DNA of 5,103 bases from Gammaproteobacteria bacterium (GTDB lineage: Bacteria > Pseudomonadota > Gammaproteobacteria > Eutrophobiales > Eutrophobiaceae), in contig JAAXHV010000104.1 of the NCBI GenBank assembly GCA_012270695.1, forward strand, positions 1 to 5,103, read 5' to 3'. A program made the position numbers and the translations under genes. This document shows, piece after piece, positions 1 through 5,103 of this stretch. Positions within the stretch are counted from its first letter, which is position 1, and each line of letters opens with the position of its first letter. The notes beneath the pieces were generated by a model, which saw only the letters and a program-made list of their open reading frames with translations, made no database searches and was not told the DNA's origin.

Positions 1-207
1 TTCAACAATGGCGATAAGCTGCGTTTAAAAAATCATGTCGGGGAGGTCGTTGTTACCTGTGTTTCAAAAAAAGCCACCCACCTGCCCCAAGGCATGATCT
101 TCATTGCTTACGGACCCACGTCCAGCCGCCTGATGGAAAGCGACACCGCCGGCAGTGGCATGCCCCTGTCAAAACATATTTCTGTCCAGGTGGAAAAAAT
201 CAGTTAA
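1..207 (+). CDS. fwdD: FwdD-like molybdopterin dinucleotide-binding subunit of formylmethanofuran dehydrogenase, C-terminal part (5' truncated)
   Basis: Frame 1 is open from the window edge to a TAA at 205-207 and gives the last 68 residues of a protein whose start lies outside. It opens with a Gly-Asp-x-Leu-x-Leu turn (residues 4-9) and a Gly-Glu-Val-Val-Val strand (14-18). Next comes a Gly-Met-Ile-Phe-Ile-x-Tyr-Gly-Pro segment (31-39) and a Thr-x-Gly-x-Gly-Met-Pro motif (49-55). From memory, this order matches the C-terminal half of archaeal FwdD/FmdD, about 130 residues long. That small double-psi-barrel subunit binds part of the tungsto/molybdo-bis-pterin cofactor and completes the dehydrogenase site together with subunit B. 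The gene is co-directional with fhcB and ends 54 nt before its preferred start, so co-transcription is likely. A C-terminal domain of a larger molybdopterin oxidoreductase cannot be excluded because the N-terminus is missing, but the Tyr-Gly-Pro and Gly-Met-Pro motifs favour FwdD. Confidence 0.75.
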   Translation, partial: FNNGDKLRLKNHVGEVVVTCVSKKATHLPQGMIFIAYGPTSSRLMESDTAGSGMPLSKHISVQVEKIS

Positions 208-250
208 AATCGCATCCACTAATGTAATATCTAGGCTAGCCCGTTATCGT

Positions 251-256
251 GGGGAG
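251..256 (+). promoter_or_regulatory. Shine-Dalgarno site of fhcB, deciding between two adjacent ATGs
   Basis: GGGGAG lies 2 nt before the ATG at 259 and 5 nt before the ATG at 262. The second spacing is far more usual for initiation, so 262 is the preferred start; the difference is one methionine. The rest of the gap after the FwdD-like stop is AT-richer and holds a short CTAG-G-CTAG inverted repeat at 231-239 but no convincing promoter. Confidence 0.7.
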
Positions 257-261
257 AAATG

Positions 262-1629
262 ATGAGTGAAAACGTGAAAGTTGTAGAAAATGCCACCTGT
301 ACTTTCTGCGGTTGCGTCTGCGACGACATGATGCTGACGGTGGACCTGGACGAGAAGCGGATTACCAAGGCGAAGAACGCCTGTATCCTCGGCAAAGCCT
401 GGTTTGCGGAACACTACATCGAAGAAGACGCGCCGGTCGCCATGATTGATAATCAACCCGTCTCCATGGAAGAGGCCGTGGAAGAAGCCGCCAGAACCCT
501 GGTCAATGCCAGGTTCCCCATTACTTATGGCCTCAGCGATACTACTTGTGAGGCGCAGCGACAAGCCGTCGCCATTACCGATACCATCAAAGGCAACATT
601 GATACTACAACTTCAGTCTGCCACGGGCCTTCCGGCATTGCCCTGCAAGGGGTCGGTGAAAGCACCATGACCCTGGGTGAAGTAAAAAATCGCGCCGACC
701 TGGTTATTTACTGGGGTGGCAATCCGGCCGAATCTCACCCGCGCCACTTTGGCCGTTATGCGGTAACCGCCAAAGGGATGTTTACGCCACGCGGTAAAAA
801 AGATCGGCACGTGGTCATGGTCGACGTACGCAGGACACCCAGCGCGCCGGCGGCCAATCAGTTTATCCAGGTAAAACCGGGAAAGGACTTTGAATTATTA
901 TGGGCCTTACGCGCGCTGGTCAAAAACCGCAAGATAGACCCCGATATCGAGGAGATTACCGGTATCAGCCTGGAGACCCTTGAGGAACTGGTCGACAGGA
1001 TGAAAAACTGCCGCTACGGCGTGTTATTTTTCGGCATGGGTCTGACCATGACCCGTGGCCGGCACTTTAATTCGGGCGCTCTGCTGGCCCTGGCGACGGA
1101 CCTGAATGAATATACCCACTTCGTCGCCAAGCCGGTACGCGGCCACGGTAACGTAACCGGGGCCGATAATGTCATGTCCTGGCAAACCGGTTATCCTTTC
1201 GGCGTCAACTTCAGCCGGGGTTTTCCCCGTTTCAACCCCGGTGAGTACACTACCGTCGATTTGCTGTCCAAGCAGGATGTCGATGCCGCACTGATTATTG
1301 CCACTGACCCCGCATCCAATTTTCCCCAGGCGGCAATCGACCACCTGGCAAATATTCCGGTGATATGCCTGGATACCAAGGCAACGCTTACCAGCAAGCT
1401 GGCGCACGTTGCATTCCGCACCTCTACCTATGGGATCAACACCGCCGGCACCGTGTACCGGATGGACGACGTGCCTATCACTTTGCGCAAGGCCTTTGAT
1501 TCGCCTTTCCCGACCGATGAGGAAATTCTAACGGCCATGAAAAAGCGCATACGCGAACTGGTGCTGGCAAGGGGCCAGGCCAGAGGAGCAATCGGCGCAG
1601 CCAGCATTTCTCACCAGGTGATGCAATGA
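262..1629 (+). CDS. fhcB: Formylmethanofuran dehydrogenase subunit B / Fhc complex subunit B, with the iron-sulfur and Mo/W-ligand cysteines retained
   Basis: The product is a 455-residue molybdopterin-oxidoreductase-fold protein. Residue numbers count from the ATG at 262. The N-terminus carries C13-x2-C16-x3-C20 and later C41, the pattern that binds a 4Fe-4S cluster in archaeal FwdB. Ser-Val-C120-His-Gly-Pro-Ser matches the archaeal loop whose Cys (or Sec) ligates W/Mo, about C118 in Methanothermobacter FwdB. Further family blocks are Thr-Leu-Gly-Glu-Val-Lys-Asn-Arg-Ala-Asp (137-146), Trp-Gly-Gly-Asn-Pro (151-155) with His-Pro-Arg-His (159-162), Phe-Phe-Gly-Met-Gly (256-260), Arg-Gly-His-Gly-Asn-Val-Thr-Gly (293-300) and Ala-Gly-Thr-Val-Tyr-Arg-Met (395-401). 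Archaeal FwdB has Cys where the second Gly of Trp-Gly-Gly stands. A basic, Ala/Gly-rich tail of about 20 residues (436-455) goes beyond the usual archaeal end. As I recall it, Methylorubrum FhcB is shorter and lacks the catalytic cysteine, so this protein may be redox-active. It has no signal peptide and should be cytoplasmic. Confidence 0.93.
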   Translation: MSENVKVVENATCTFCGCVCDDMMLTVDLDEKRITKAKNACILGKAWFAEHYIEEDAPVAMIDNQPVSMEEAVEEAARTLVNARFPITYGLSDTTCEAQRQAVAITDTIKGNIDTTTSVCHGPSGIALQGVGESTMTLGEVKNRADLVIYWGGNPAESHPRHFGRYAVTAKGMFTPRGKKDRHVVMVDVRRTPSAPAANQFIQVKPGKDFELLWALRALVKNRKIDPDIEEITGISLETLEELVDRMKNCRYGVLFFGMGLTMTRGRHFNSGALLALATDLNEYTHFVAKPVRGHGNVTGADNVMSWQTGYPFGVNFSRGFPRFNPGEYTTVDLLSKQDVDAALIIATDPASNFPQAAIDHLANIPVICLDTKATLTSKLAHVAFRTSTYGINTAGTVYRMDDVPITLRKAFDSPFPTDEEILTAMKKRIRELVLARGQARGAIGAASISHQVMQ

Positions 1630-1721
1630 CAAACCGTCAGGAAAGACGATTTGCACGACCGCAGGCCGCCGTAAGGTTGTGCCAAGCGCTAGGGATGGGC
1701 CTAATGAGAAATGCAGGCTGA
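1626..1721 (+). CDS. Possible 31-residue leader/coupling ORF between fhcB and fhcA
   Basis: An ATG at 1626 overlaps the fhcB stop in an ATGA junction. It is preceded by AGGTGA (1616-1621) at 4-nt spacing, better than any site in front of fhcA. The frame runs 31 codons through most of the spacer to a TGA at 1719-1721 and stops 27 nt before the fhcA ATG. The peptide is basic (begins MTNRQERRFAR) and resembles no family I know. It could be a chance ORF, or a leader whose translation carries ribosomes to fhcA, which lacks a recognisable ribosome binding site. It spans the first hairpin of the spacer, so its translation would disrupt that structure. I see no evidence that the peptide itself has a function. 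Confidence 0.2.
   Translation: MTNRQERRFARPQAAVRLCQALGMGLMRNAG
1653..1682 (+). other. RNA hairpin in the fhcB-fhcA spacer
   Basis: GCACGACC (1653-1660) can pair with GGTTGTGC (1675-1682) as an 8-bp stem with one G-U pair, closing a 14-nt loop. With the C at 1683 bulged, the TT at 1651-1652 can also pair with the AA at 1684-1685. No T-run follows, so it is not an intrinsic terminator. In an operon message it could affect RNA stability, processing or translation of the downstream gene. The fold was found by eye, with no energy calculation. Confidence 0.4.
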
Positions 1722-1730
1722 CAAAGCTGC
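1713..1730 (+). other. Small bulged hairpin just upstream of fhcA
   Basis: GCA-G-GCT (1713-1719) can pair with AGC-TGC (1725-1730), giving 6 bp, one bulged G and a 5-nt loop. It ends 18 nt before the fhcA ATG, in the place a ribosome-binding region would occupy. It has no T-tract. The stem is short, so chance occurrence is quite possible. It is noted because fhcA lacks a clear Shine-Dalgarno sequence and this stem could influence its initiation. Confidence 0.25.
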
Positions 1731-1748
1731 CGCGCCTACGCAGACAAT

Positions 1749-3386
1749 ATGACGGAGTGCATTCAACTTGCAGGAGGCAAAGTTCATGACCCGGCTAACG
1801 GCATAGACGGAGCAATAAAGGATCTCTACCTGGAGCAGGGACGCATAGTTGAAACGCCTTCCTCCAGACCCCACAGGATTGACGTCAGCGGCATGGTGGT
1901 GATGTCCGGCGGCGTGGATATCCACTGCCATATAGCCGGCCCCAAGGTAAACCTGGCCAGGAAACTTCAGCCTGAAGATCATCGGCGCGACCCTCACCCC
2001 GGCACGGAACAGACGCGATCGGGCGCCGGCGGCACCGTTCCTTCCACGTTTGCAACGGGATACCGTTATGCCACGCTGGGCTACACGACCGCCATGGAAG
2101 CGGCTGTAACCCCAATCGGCGCCCGGCATACCATAGAAGAATTTCACGATACGCCGGTTATCGATAAGGGTTTTTACGTGCTTCTGGGGAACAACATCTT
2201 TTTACAGCAGTTGATCAAGGCCGGACGCAAAGAGGAGTTTCGCCACGCAGTAGCCTGGTGGATCAACGCGACCAAAGCCTACACAACAAAACTGGTTAAC
2301 CCGGGCGGAGATGAACCCTGGAAAGGCAAAAAGAATTCCAATGTCTCCAATATCGATGAAAAAAGTGAAACCATAGAGGTTTCGCCCCGGCAGGTTATCG
2401 ATGCCTTTATAGAAACGGTTAATGAATTGGGCTTGCCGCATCCACCCCATATTCACTGCAACAACCTGGGCCATAGCGGCAACTTCACTACGACCCTGGA
2501 GACCATGAAAACGGCCGGCGACCGACGGGCACACATCGCCCACATCCAGTTCCACAGCTACGCGGGAGAACTCGGCAAGAATCCCAAATCCGCGTCCCGG
2601 CAGATTGCGGAGTACATCAACGCCCACCCAAACATAACCTGTGACGTCGGCCAGGTGATGTTCGGCAAATCCACGATCATGACCGCGGACGCACCGCTTG
2701 CCTATATGCTCAGGGGCTTCAAAAAAGCAAAATGGGTGAATGCCGATACCGAATGTGAAAGCGGCTGCGGTATCGTGCCGTTCAGCTATCAGGAACACGT
2801 TTATGTTCATGCCTTGCAATGGGCTATCGGCCTGGAGCTGTTCCTGCTGTCAACAGATCCCTGGCGCATCGTCCTGTCCACGGATCATCCCAACGGCGGT
2901 TCGTTTTTGAGCTACCCAAAGCTGATCCGCCTGCTGATGGACAAGGAATTCCGCAAGGAAGAAATCAAGCGGGTCAACCAGAAAGCCATTAACAGCACGA
3001 TATTAAATGAACTGGACCGCGAATATACGCTCAACGAGATTGCAATCATCACCCGTGCTGGTCCGGCCCGGGCATTGAACCTGAAGAACAAGGGCCACCT
3101 GGGACCCGGCGCCGATGCGGACATCACCATCTACGATGAGATGGAGGATAAAGAGGCCATGTTCAACGCCCCCCGCTACGTGATCAAATCAGGTGAGGTC
3201 ATTATCGAAAACCACGAGTTCCGCCGGGATTACTACGGGAAATTCCTGCACACGGAACCCGGGTACGATGAGTCCATAGTCGCCGAGGTGAGGCCTTTTT
3301 TTGAGAACTATTATTCCATCGAGTTTGCCAATTATGCAGTCGACGACAGCTACCTGCATGACCATGAAGTGATCGCGACGGTGTGA
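1749..3386 (+). CDS. fhcA: Formylmethanofuran dehydrogenase subunit A / Fhc subunit A (amidohydrolase-family metallohydrolase)
   Basis: The product is a 545-residue amidohydrolase-superfamily enzyme, close to the full family length. FhcA/FwdA hydrolyses N-formyl-(methylo/methano)furan to formate, or in archaea condenses formate made by FwdBD with methanofuran, at a binuclear metal site. Likely metal residues are H59-x-H61 after strand 1, K181 in Lys-Leu-Val-Asn-Pro-Gly-Gly (the carboxylated lysine in archaeal FwdA), H234 or H236 in His-Ile-His-Cys-Asn-Asn-Leu-Gly, H265/H269, and D379 in Ser-Thr-Asp-His-Pro-Asn-Gly-Gly. Other signatures are Pro-Glu-Asp-His-Arg-Arg (75-80), Ala-Leu-Gln-Trp-Ala-Ile-Gly-Leu-Glu-Leu-Phe-Leu (355-366) and Ile-Thr-Arg-Ala-Gly-Pro-Ala-Arg-Ala-Leu (434-443). 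The start is fixed: an in-frame TGA at 1719 lies upstream with no ATG, GTG or TTG between, and the N-terminal Leu-Ala-Gly-Gly-Lys-Val-x-Asp-Pro matches the family. No Shine-Dalgarno site is visible. The Cys-Asn-Asn-Leu-Gly block looks archaeal, while the C-terminal region looks bacterial. Confidence 0.96.
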   Translation: MTECIQLAGGKVHDPANGIDGAIKDLYLEQGRIVETPSSRPHRIDVSGMVVMSGGVDIHCHIAGPKVNLARKLQPEDHRRDPHPGTEQTRSGAGGTVPSTFATGYRYATLGYTTAMEAAVTPIGARHTIEEFHDTPVIDKGFYVLLGNNIFLQQLIKAGRKEEFRHAVAWWINATKAYTTKLVNPGGDEPWKGKKNSNVSNIDEKSETIEVSPRQVIDAFIETVNELGLPHPPHIHCNNLGHSGNFTTTLETMKTAGDRRAHIAHIQFHSYAGELGKNPKSASRQIAEYINAHPNITCDVGQVMFGKSTIMTADAPLAYMLRGFKKAKWVNADTECESGCGIVPFSYQEHVYVHALQWAIGLELFLLSTDPWRIVLSTDHPNGGSFLSYPKLIRLLMDKEFRKEEIKRVNQKAINSTILNELDREYTLNEIAIITRAGPARALNLKNKGHLGPGADADITIYDEMEDKEAMFNAPRYVIKSGEVIIENHEFRRDYYGKFLHTEPGYDESIVAEVRPFFENYYSIEFANYAVDDSYLHDHEVIATV

Positions 3387-3388
3387 GG

Positions 3389-4276
3389 ATGAAAATCAGG
3401 TCAACGGAAATTGTCGGGACTTTTGCCGAGGCGTTCAAAATGTGGGGCGCGCGGGTGATTGTCACCGCGGCAACCAAACAGTGGAGCCGGGCAGCGGCGC
3501 AATCCATGACGGGGTTTGCCACCTCGGTGATCGGCTGTAAATGTGAGGCCGGCATTGAAGGCATCCTCTCGCCCGACCAGACCCCGGACCGCCGCCCTGG
3601 CGTCAGCATCCTGTTATTTGCCATGGACAAGGCGTCGGTGGGGAAACGCCTGCTGGAACGCATCGGCCAATGCATCATGACCTGCCCCACTACGGCCTGT
3701 TTCAACGGCCTGGATGGCGACGAGACCGTTCAGGTCGGTTCGCAACTGCGTTATTTCGGTGACGGTTTCCAGGGCAGCAAGAAGCTCGCGCAGCGGCGCT
3801 TCTGGCGTATTCCGGTCATGGATGGTGAATTTACCGTGGAAGAATCGTTTGCCGTACAGAAGGCGGTAGGTGGCGGCAATATCATCATACTGGGCACGGA
3901 TGAGAAAAAAACCCTGGCTGCGGCAGGCGCGGCGACCCGCGCCATGGGCACGATAAAAGATATTATCCTGCCTTTTCCGAACGGTGTGGTGCGCAGCGGC
4001 AGCAAAGTGGGTTCACGTTACAAGACCCTGCCCGCGTCCACCAACGACGCCTACTGTCCCACGCTTAAAGCGGTGACTGAAAGCAGCCTCCCGGCAGACG
4101 TCAACTGCGCCCTGGAAATCGTGATTGACGGCCTGACAGAAAGCTCGGTCAGGCAAGCCATGGCCGCCGGCATTCAGGCTGCGGCAAAACCGGGGATCAG
4201 GCAGATTACCGCCGGAAACTACGGTGGCAACCTCGGACAATACAAGATCAACCTGCACGATCTGAAGCTGAATTGA
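3389..4276 (+). CDS. fhcD: Formylmethanofuran--tetrahydromethanopterin N-formyltransferase (Fhc subunit D)
   Basis: FhcD (Ftr) transfers the formyl group between formyl-H4MPT and the furan cofactor. In bacterial Fhc it is a subunit of the complex and works toward formyl-furan during C1 oxidation. The 295-residue product matches archaeal Ftr end to end. It has Thr-Phe-Ala-Glu-Ala-Phe (11-16), Thr-Gly-Phe-x-Thr-Ser-Val-Ile (41-48), Glu-Ala-Gly-Ile (53-56), Arg-Ile-Gly-Gln-Cys-Ile-Met-Thr (91-98) and Phe-Phe-like Tyr-Phe-Gly-Asp-Gly-Phe-Gln (122-128). Later come Val-Arg-Ser-Gly-Ser-Lys-Val-Gly-Ser (201-209), Leu-Pro-Ala-Ser-Thr-Asn-Asp-Ala-Tyr-Cys-Pro-Thr (214-225) and a C-terminal Gly-Asn-Tyr-Gly-Gly-Asn-Leu-Gly-Gln-Tyr (277-286). 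The ATG at 3389 is chosen because Met-Lys-Ile followed by Glu-Ile-x-x-Thr-Phe aligns with the family N-terminus. A GTG at 3383 overlapping the fhcA stop would add two residues. Either way the junction with fhcA is nearly overlapping, which favours translational coupling. The product should be cytoplasmic, and no disruption is seen. Confidence 0.97.
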   Translation: MKIRSTEIVGTFAEAFKMWGARVIVTAATKQWSRAAAQSMTGFATSVIGCKCEAGIEGILSPDQTPDRRPGVSILLFAMDKASVGKRLLERIGQCIMTCPTTACFNGLDGDETVQVGSQLRYFGDGFQGSKKLAQRRFWRIPVMDGEFTVEESFAVQKAVGGGNIIILGTDEKKTLAAAGAATRAMGTIKDIILPFPNGVVRSGSKVGSRYKTLPASTNDAYCPTLKAVTESSLPADVNCALEIVIDGLTESSVRQAMAAGIQAAAKPGIRQITAGNYGGNLGQYKINLHDLKLN

Positions 4277-4290
4277 CACTCTGCGTTGAA

Positions 4291-5100
4291 ATGCCTTTGT
4301 CACTGAAACAGATCGCGGCTCCGGATGTGCCGTTGGAAGCGGACAACATCACCCCTGCCCGGTTCACCGGTCAGACCCCGACAGGCGTGGAAAAAATGAC
4401 GATCATGCACGGCAGTGAACCCCGTCATATCGGCGATTTCTTCAGCGTGACAGGCCAATCCGACGGAACCATCAACCTGCAAGGAGAGCACATGGGCCGG
4501 GTAAAATTTATCGGCGCGGGAATGTCACGGGGGACTATACAGGTGGAGGGGGACGTCGGTGAACATCTCGGAGCTGGCATGAGCGGCGGCGAAATACGGG
4601 TTCACGGCAATGCCGCGGACTGGGTCGGACCTGAGATATCCGGAGGAAGGATTGAAATTTTCGGCAATGCCGGCCACCTGGTAGGCAGCGCCCATCGGGG
4701 CGCAACCATGGGCATGACGGGTGGAGAGATCATCATTCACGGCAACGTGCGTAACGAAACCGGCAACGCGATGCGCAACGGCCTGATCGCCGTTGCCGGC
4801 AACGGCGGCGACTTCACCGGGGTCAATATGCTGTCCGGCAGTATTTTTATACTTGGAGAACTGGGTATTCGTACCGGGGCGGGTATGAAACGGGGCTCCA
4901 TCGTCAGCCTGAAAGATGCACAGTTATTGCCCACCTTCAGCTATTCCTGTACATACCGGCCCGGCTACATGGTACTGTATCTGCTCCACCTCAGGCATGT
5001 ATTCTCCATCGGTGAAGAACACCTGCAGGGTTTGTACAAACGCTACTGCGGCGATAGTGTTGAGTTGAACCGGGGGGAAATATTATTATATGCGGGATAG
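4291..5100 (+). CDS. fhcC: Formylmethanofuran dehydrogenase subunit C / Fhc subunit C (GltB-C-like beta-helix)
   Basis: The product is a 269-residue non-catalytic subunit of the FwdC/FhcC family, whose fold is shared with the C-terminal domain of glutamate synthase large subunit. An N-terminal segment with Val-Pro-Leu-Glu-Ala (13-17) and an Asp-Phe-Phe block (49-51) leads into a regular right-handed beta-helix of Gly-rich repeats (about 61-208). A non-repetitive C-terminal region of about 60 residues follows. In the Fhc structure this subunit helps assemble FhcA and FhcD around the furan cofactor. The ATG at 4291 is preferred because the family usually starts about 15 residues before the Val-Pro-Leu-Glu-Ala block. 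A TTG at 4273 overlapping the fhcD stop would add six residues. Neither start has a strong Shine-Dalgarno site, which fits translation coupled to fhcD 14 nt upstream. The TAG stop is inside the window, so the gene is complete. Confidence 0.95.
   Translation: MPLSLKQIAAPDVPLEADNITPARFTGQTPTGVEKMTIMHGSEPRHIGDFFSVTGQSDGTINLQGEHMGRVKFIGAGMSRGTIQVEGDVGEHLGAGMSGGEIRVHGNAADWVGPEISGGRIEIFGNAGHLVGSAHRGATMGMTGGEIIIHGNVRNETGNAMRNGLIAVAGNGGDFTGVNMLSGSIFILGELGIRTGAGMKRGSIVSLKDAQLLPTFSYSCTYRPGYMVLYLLHLRHVFSIGEEHLQGLYKRYCGDSVELNRGEILLYAG
4471..4896 (+). repeat. Coding repeat array: seven Gly-rich beta-helix coils within fhcC
   Basis: The translated repeats begin at FhcC residues 61, 82, 101, 120, 146, 165 and 184, with unit lengths 21, 19, 19, 26, 19, 19 and 19. 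The consensus is a short hydrophobic strand, Gly-Asn or similar, then x-x-x-Gly-x-x-Met-x-x-Gly. The fourth unit has a 7-residue insertion around His-Arg-Gly-Ala-Thr-Met-Gly-Met, a feature I also associate with archaeal FwdC. The repeat is clear in protein but weak in DNA, so it is an old structural repeat, not a recent tandem duplication. Confidence 0.8.
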
Positions 5101-5103
5101 AAC

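Noticed and set aside
203..230. Possible promoter: GTTAAA and TAATAT with 16-nt spacing before fhcB
   Set aside because: The -35 match is only 3 of 6, and the -35 box overlaps the stop region of the upstream gene. AT-rich gaps give such matches often. Co-transcription with the FwdD-like gene is the simpler reading.
446..670. Plus-strand 74-codon frame inside fhcB
   Set aside because: It overlaps the conserved active-site coding region of fhcB in another frame and encodes a Pro/Ser/Leu-rich sequence with no recognisable motif, so it is a frame shadow.
2202..2819. 205-codon open frame on the minus strand inside fhcA
   Set aside because: It is fully antisense to a strongly conserved FhcA region with all motifs in place, and its translation resembles no protein I know. 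It is a shadow of the real gene, as are the other minus-strand frames across the window.
3291..3302. AGGCCT followed by seven T's, resembling the end of a terminator or a -1 slippery site
   Set aside because: It lies inside fhcA and encodes Arg-Pro-Phe-Phe at residues 515-518. There is no real stem before the T-run. A -1 shift would hit TGA at once and remove only the last ~27 residues, and the frame stays intact to the family-like C-terminus.
4273..4290. TTG start for fhcC overlapping the fhcD stop codon
   Set aside because: The overlap is attractive, but the six added residues do not fit the family N-terminus and TTG is a rarer start. The ATG at 4291 gives a normal-length subunit.

Overview
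The window is a single-strand (+) block of one-carbon metabolism genes. It carries a bacterial set of formylmethanofuran (or methylofuran) dehydrogenase / formyltransferase-hydrolase genes. The layout is: the 3' end of a FwdD-like molybdopterin-dinucleotide-binding subunit gene (1-207), a 54-nt gap with a good ribosome binding site, fhcB/fwdB (262-1629), a 119-nt spacer that can fold (1630-1748), fhcA/fwdA (1749-3386), fhcD/ftr (3389-4276) and fhcC/fwdC (4291-5100). The window ends 3 bases after fhcC. No tRNA, rRNA, CRISPR array, insertion sequence or convincing terminator is visible, and no minus-strand gene is supported.

The B-A-D-C order, with the formyltransferase gene inside the cluster, is the arrangement I know from aerobic methylotrophic Proteobacteria that oxidise formaldehyde through tetrahydromethanopterin (H4MPT). 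Moderate GC, bacterial-type spacing and a bacterial-type FhcA C-terminus suggest a proteobacterial methylotroph or methanotroph, or a relative with the H4MPT pathway. The species cannot be read from this window. In the pathway, FhcD moves the formyl group from formyl-H4MPT to a (methano/methylo)furan cofactor. FhcA, an amidohydrolase-fold metalloenzyme, hydrolyses formyl-furan to formate, and FhcC is a beta-helical scaffold subunit.

The main surprise is subunit B. The well-studied Methylorubrum FhcB is regarded as a degenerate, cofactor-free relative of FwdB. The protein here keeps the N-terminal 4Fe-4S cysteine motif and the Ser-Val-Cys-His-Gly-Pro active-site motif, whose cysteine binds Mo/W in archaeal FwdB. 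A gene for the FwdD-type domain, which completes the pterin site in archaea, lies directly upstream. The operon may therefore encode a redox-competent formyl-furan dehydrogenase (CO2/formate chemistry) in a bacterial Fhc context. No ferredoxin-type electron-transfer subunit (FwdF/FwdG-like) is in the window. Comparisons with known proteins are from memory of the families, not from a search.
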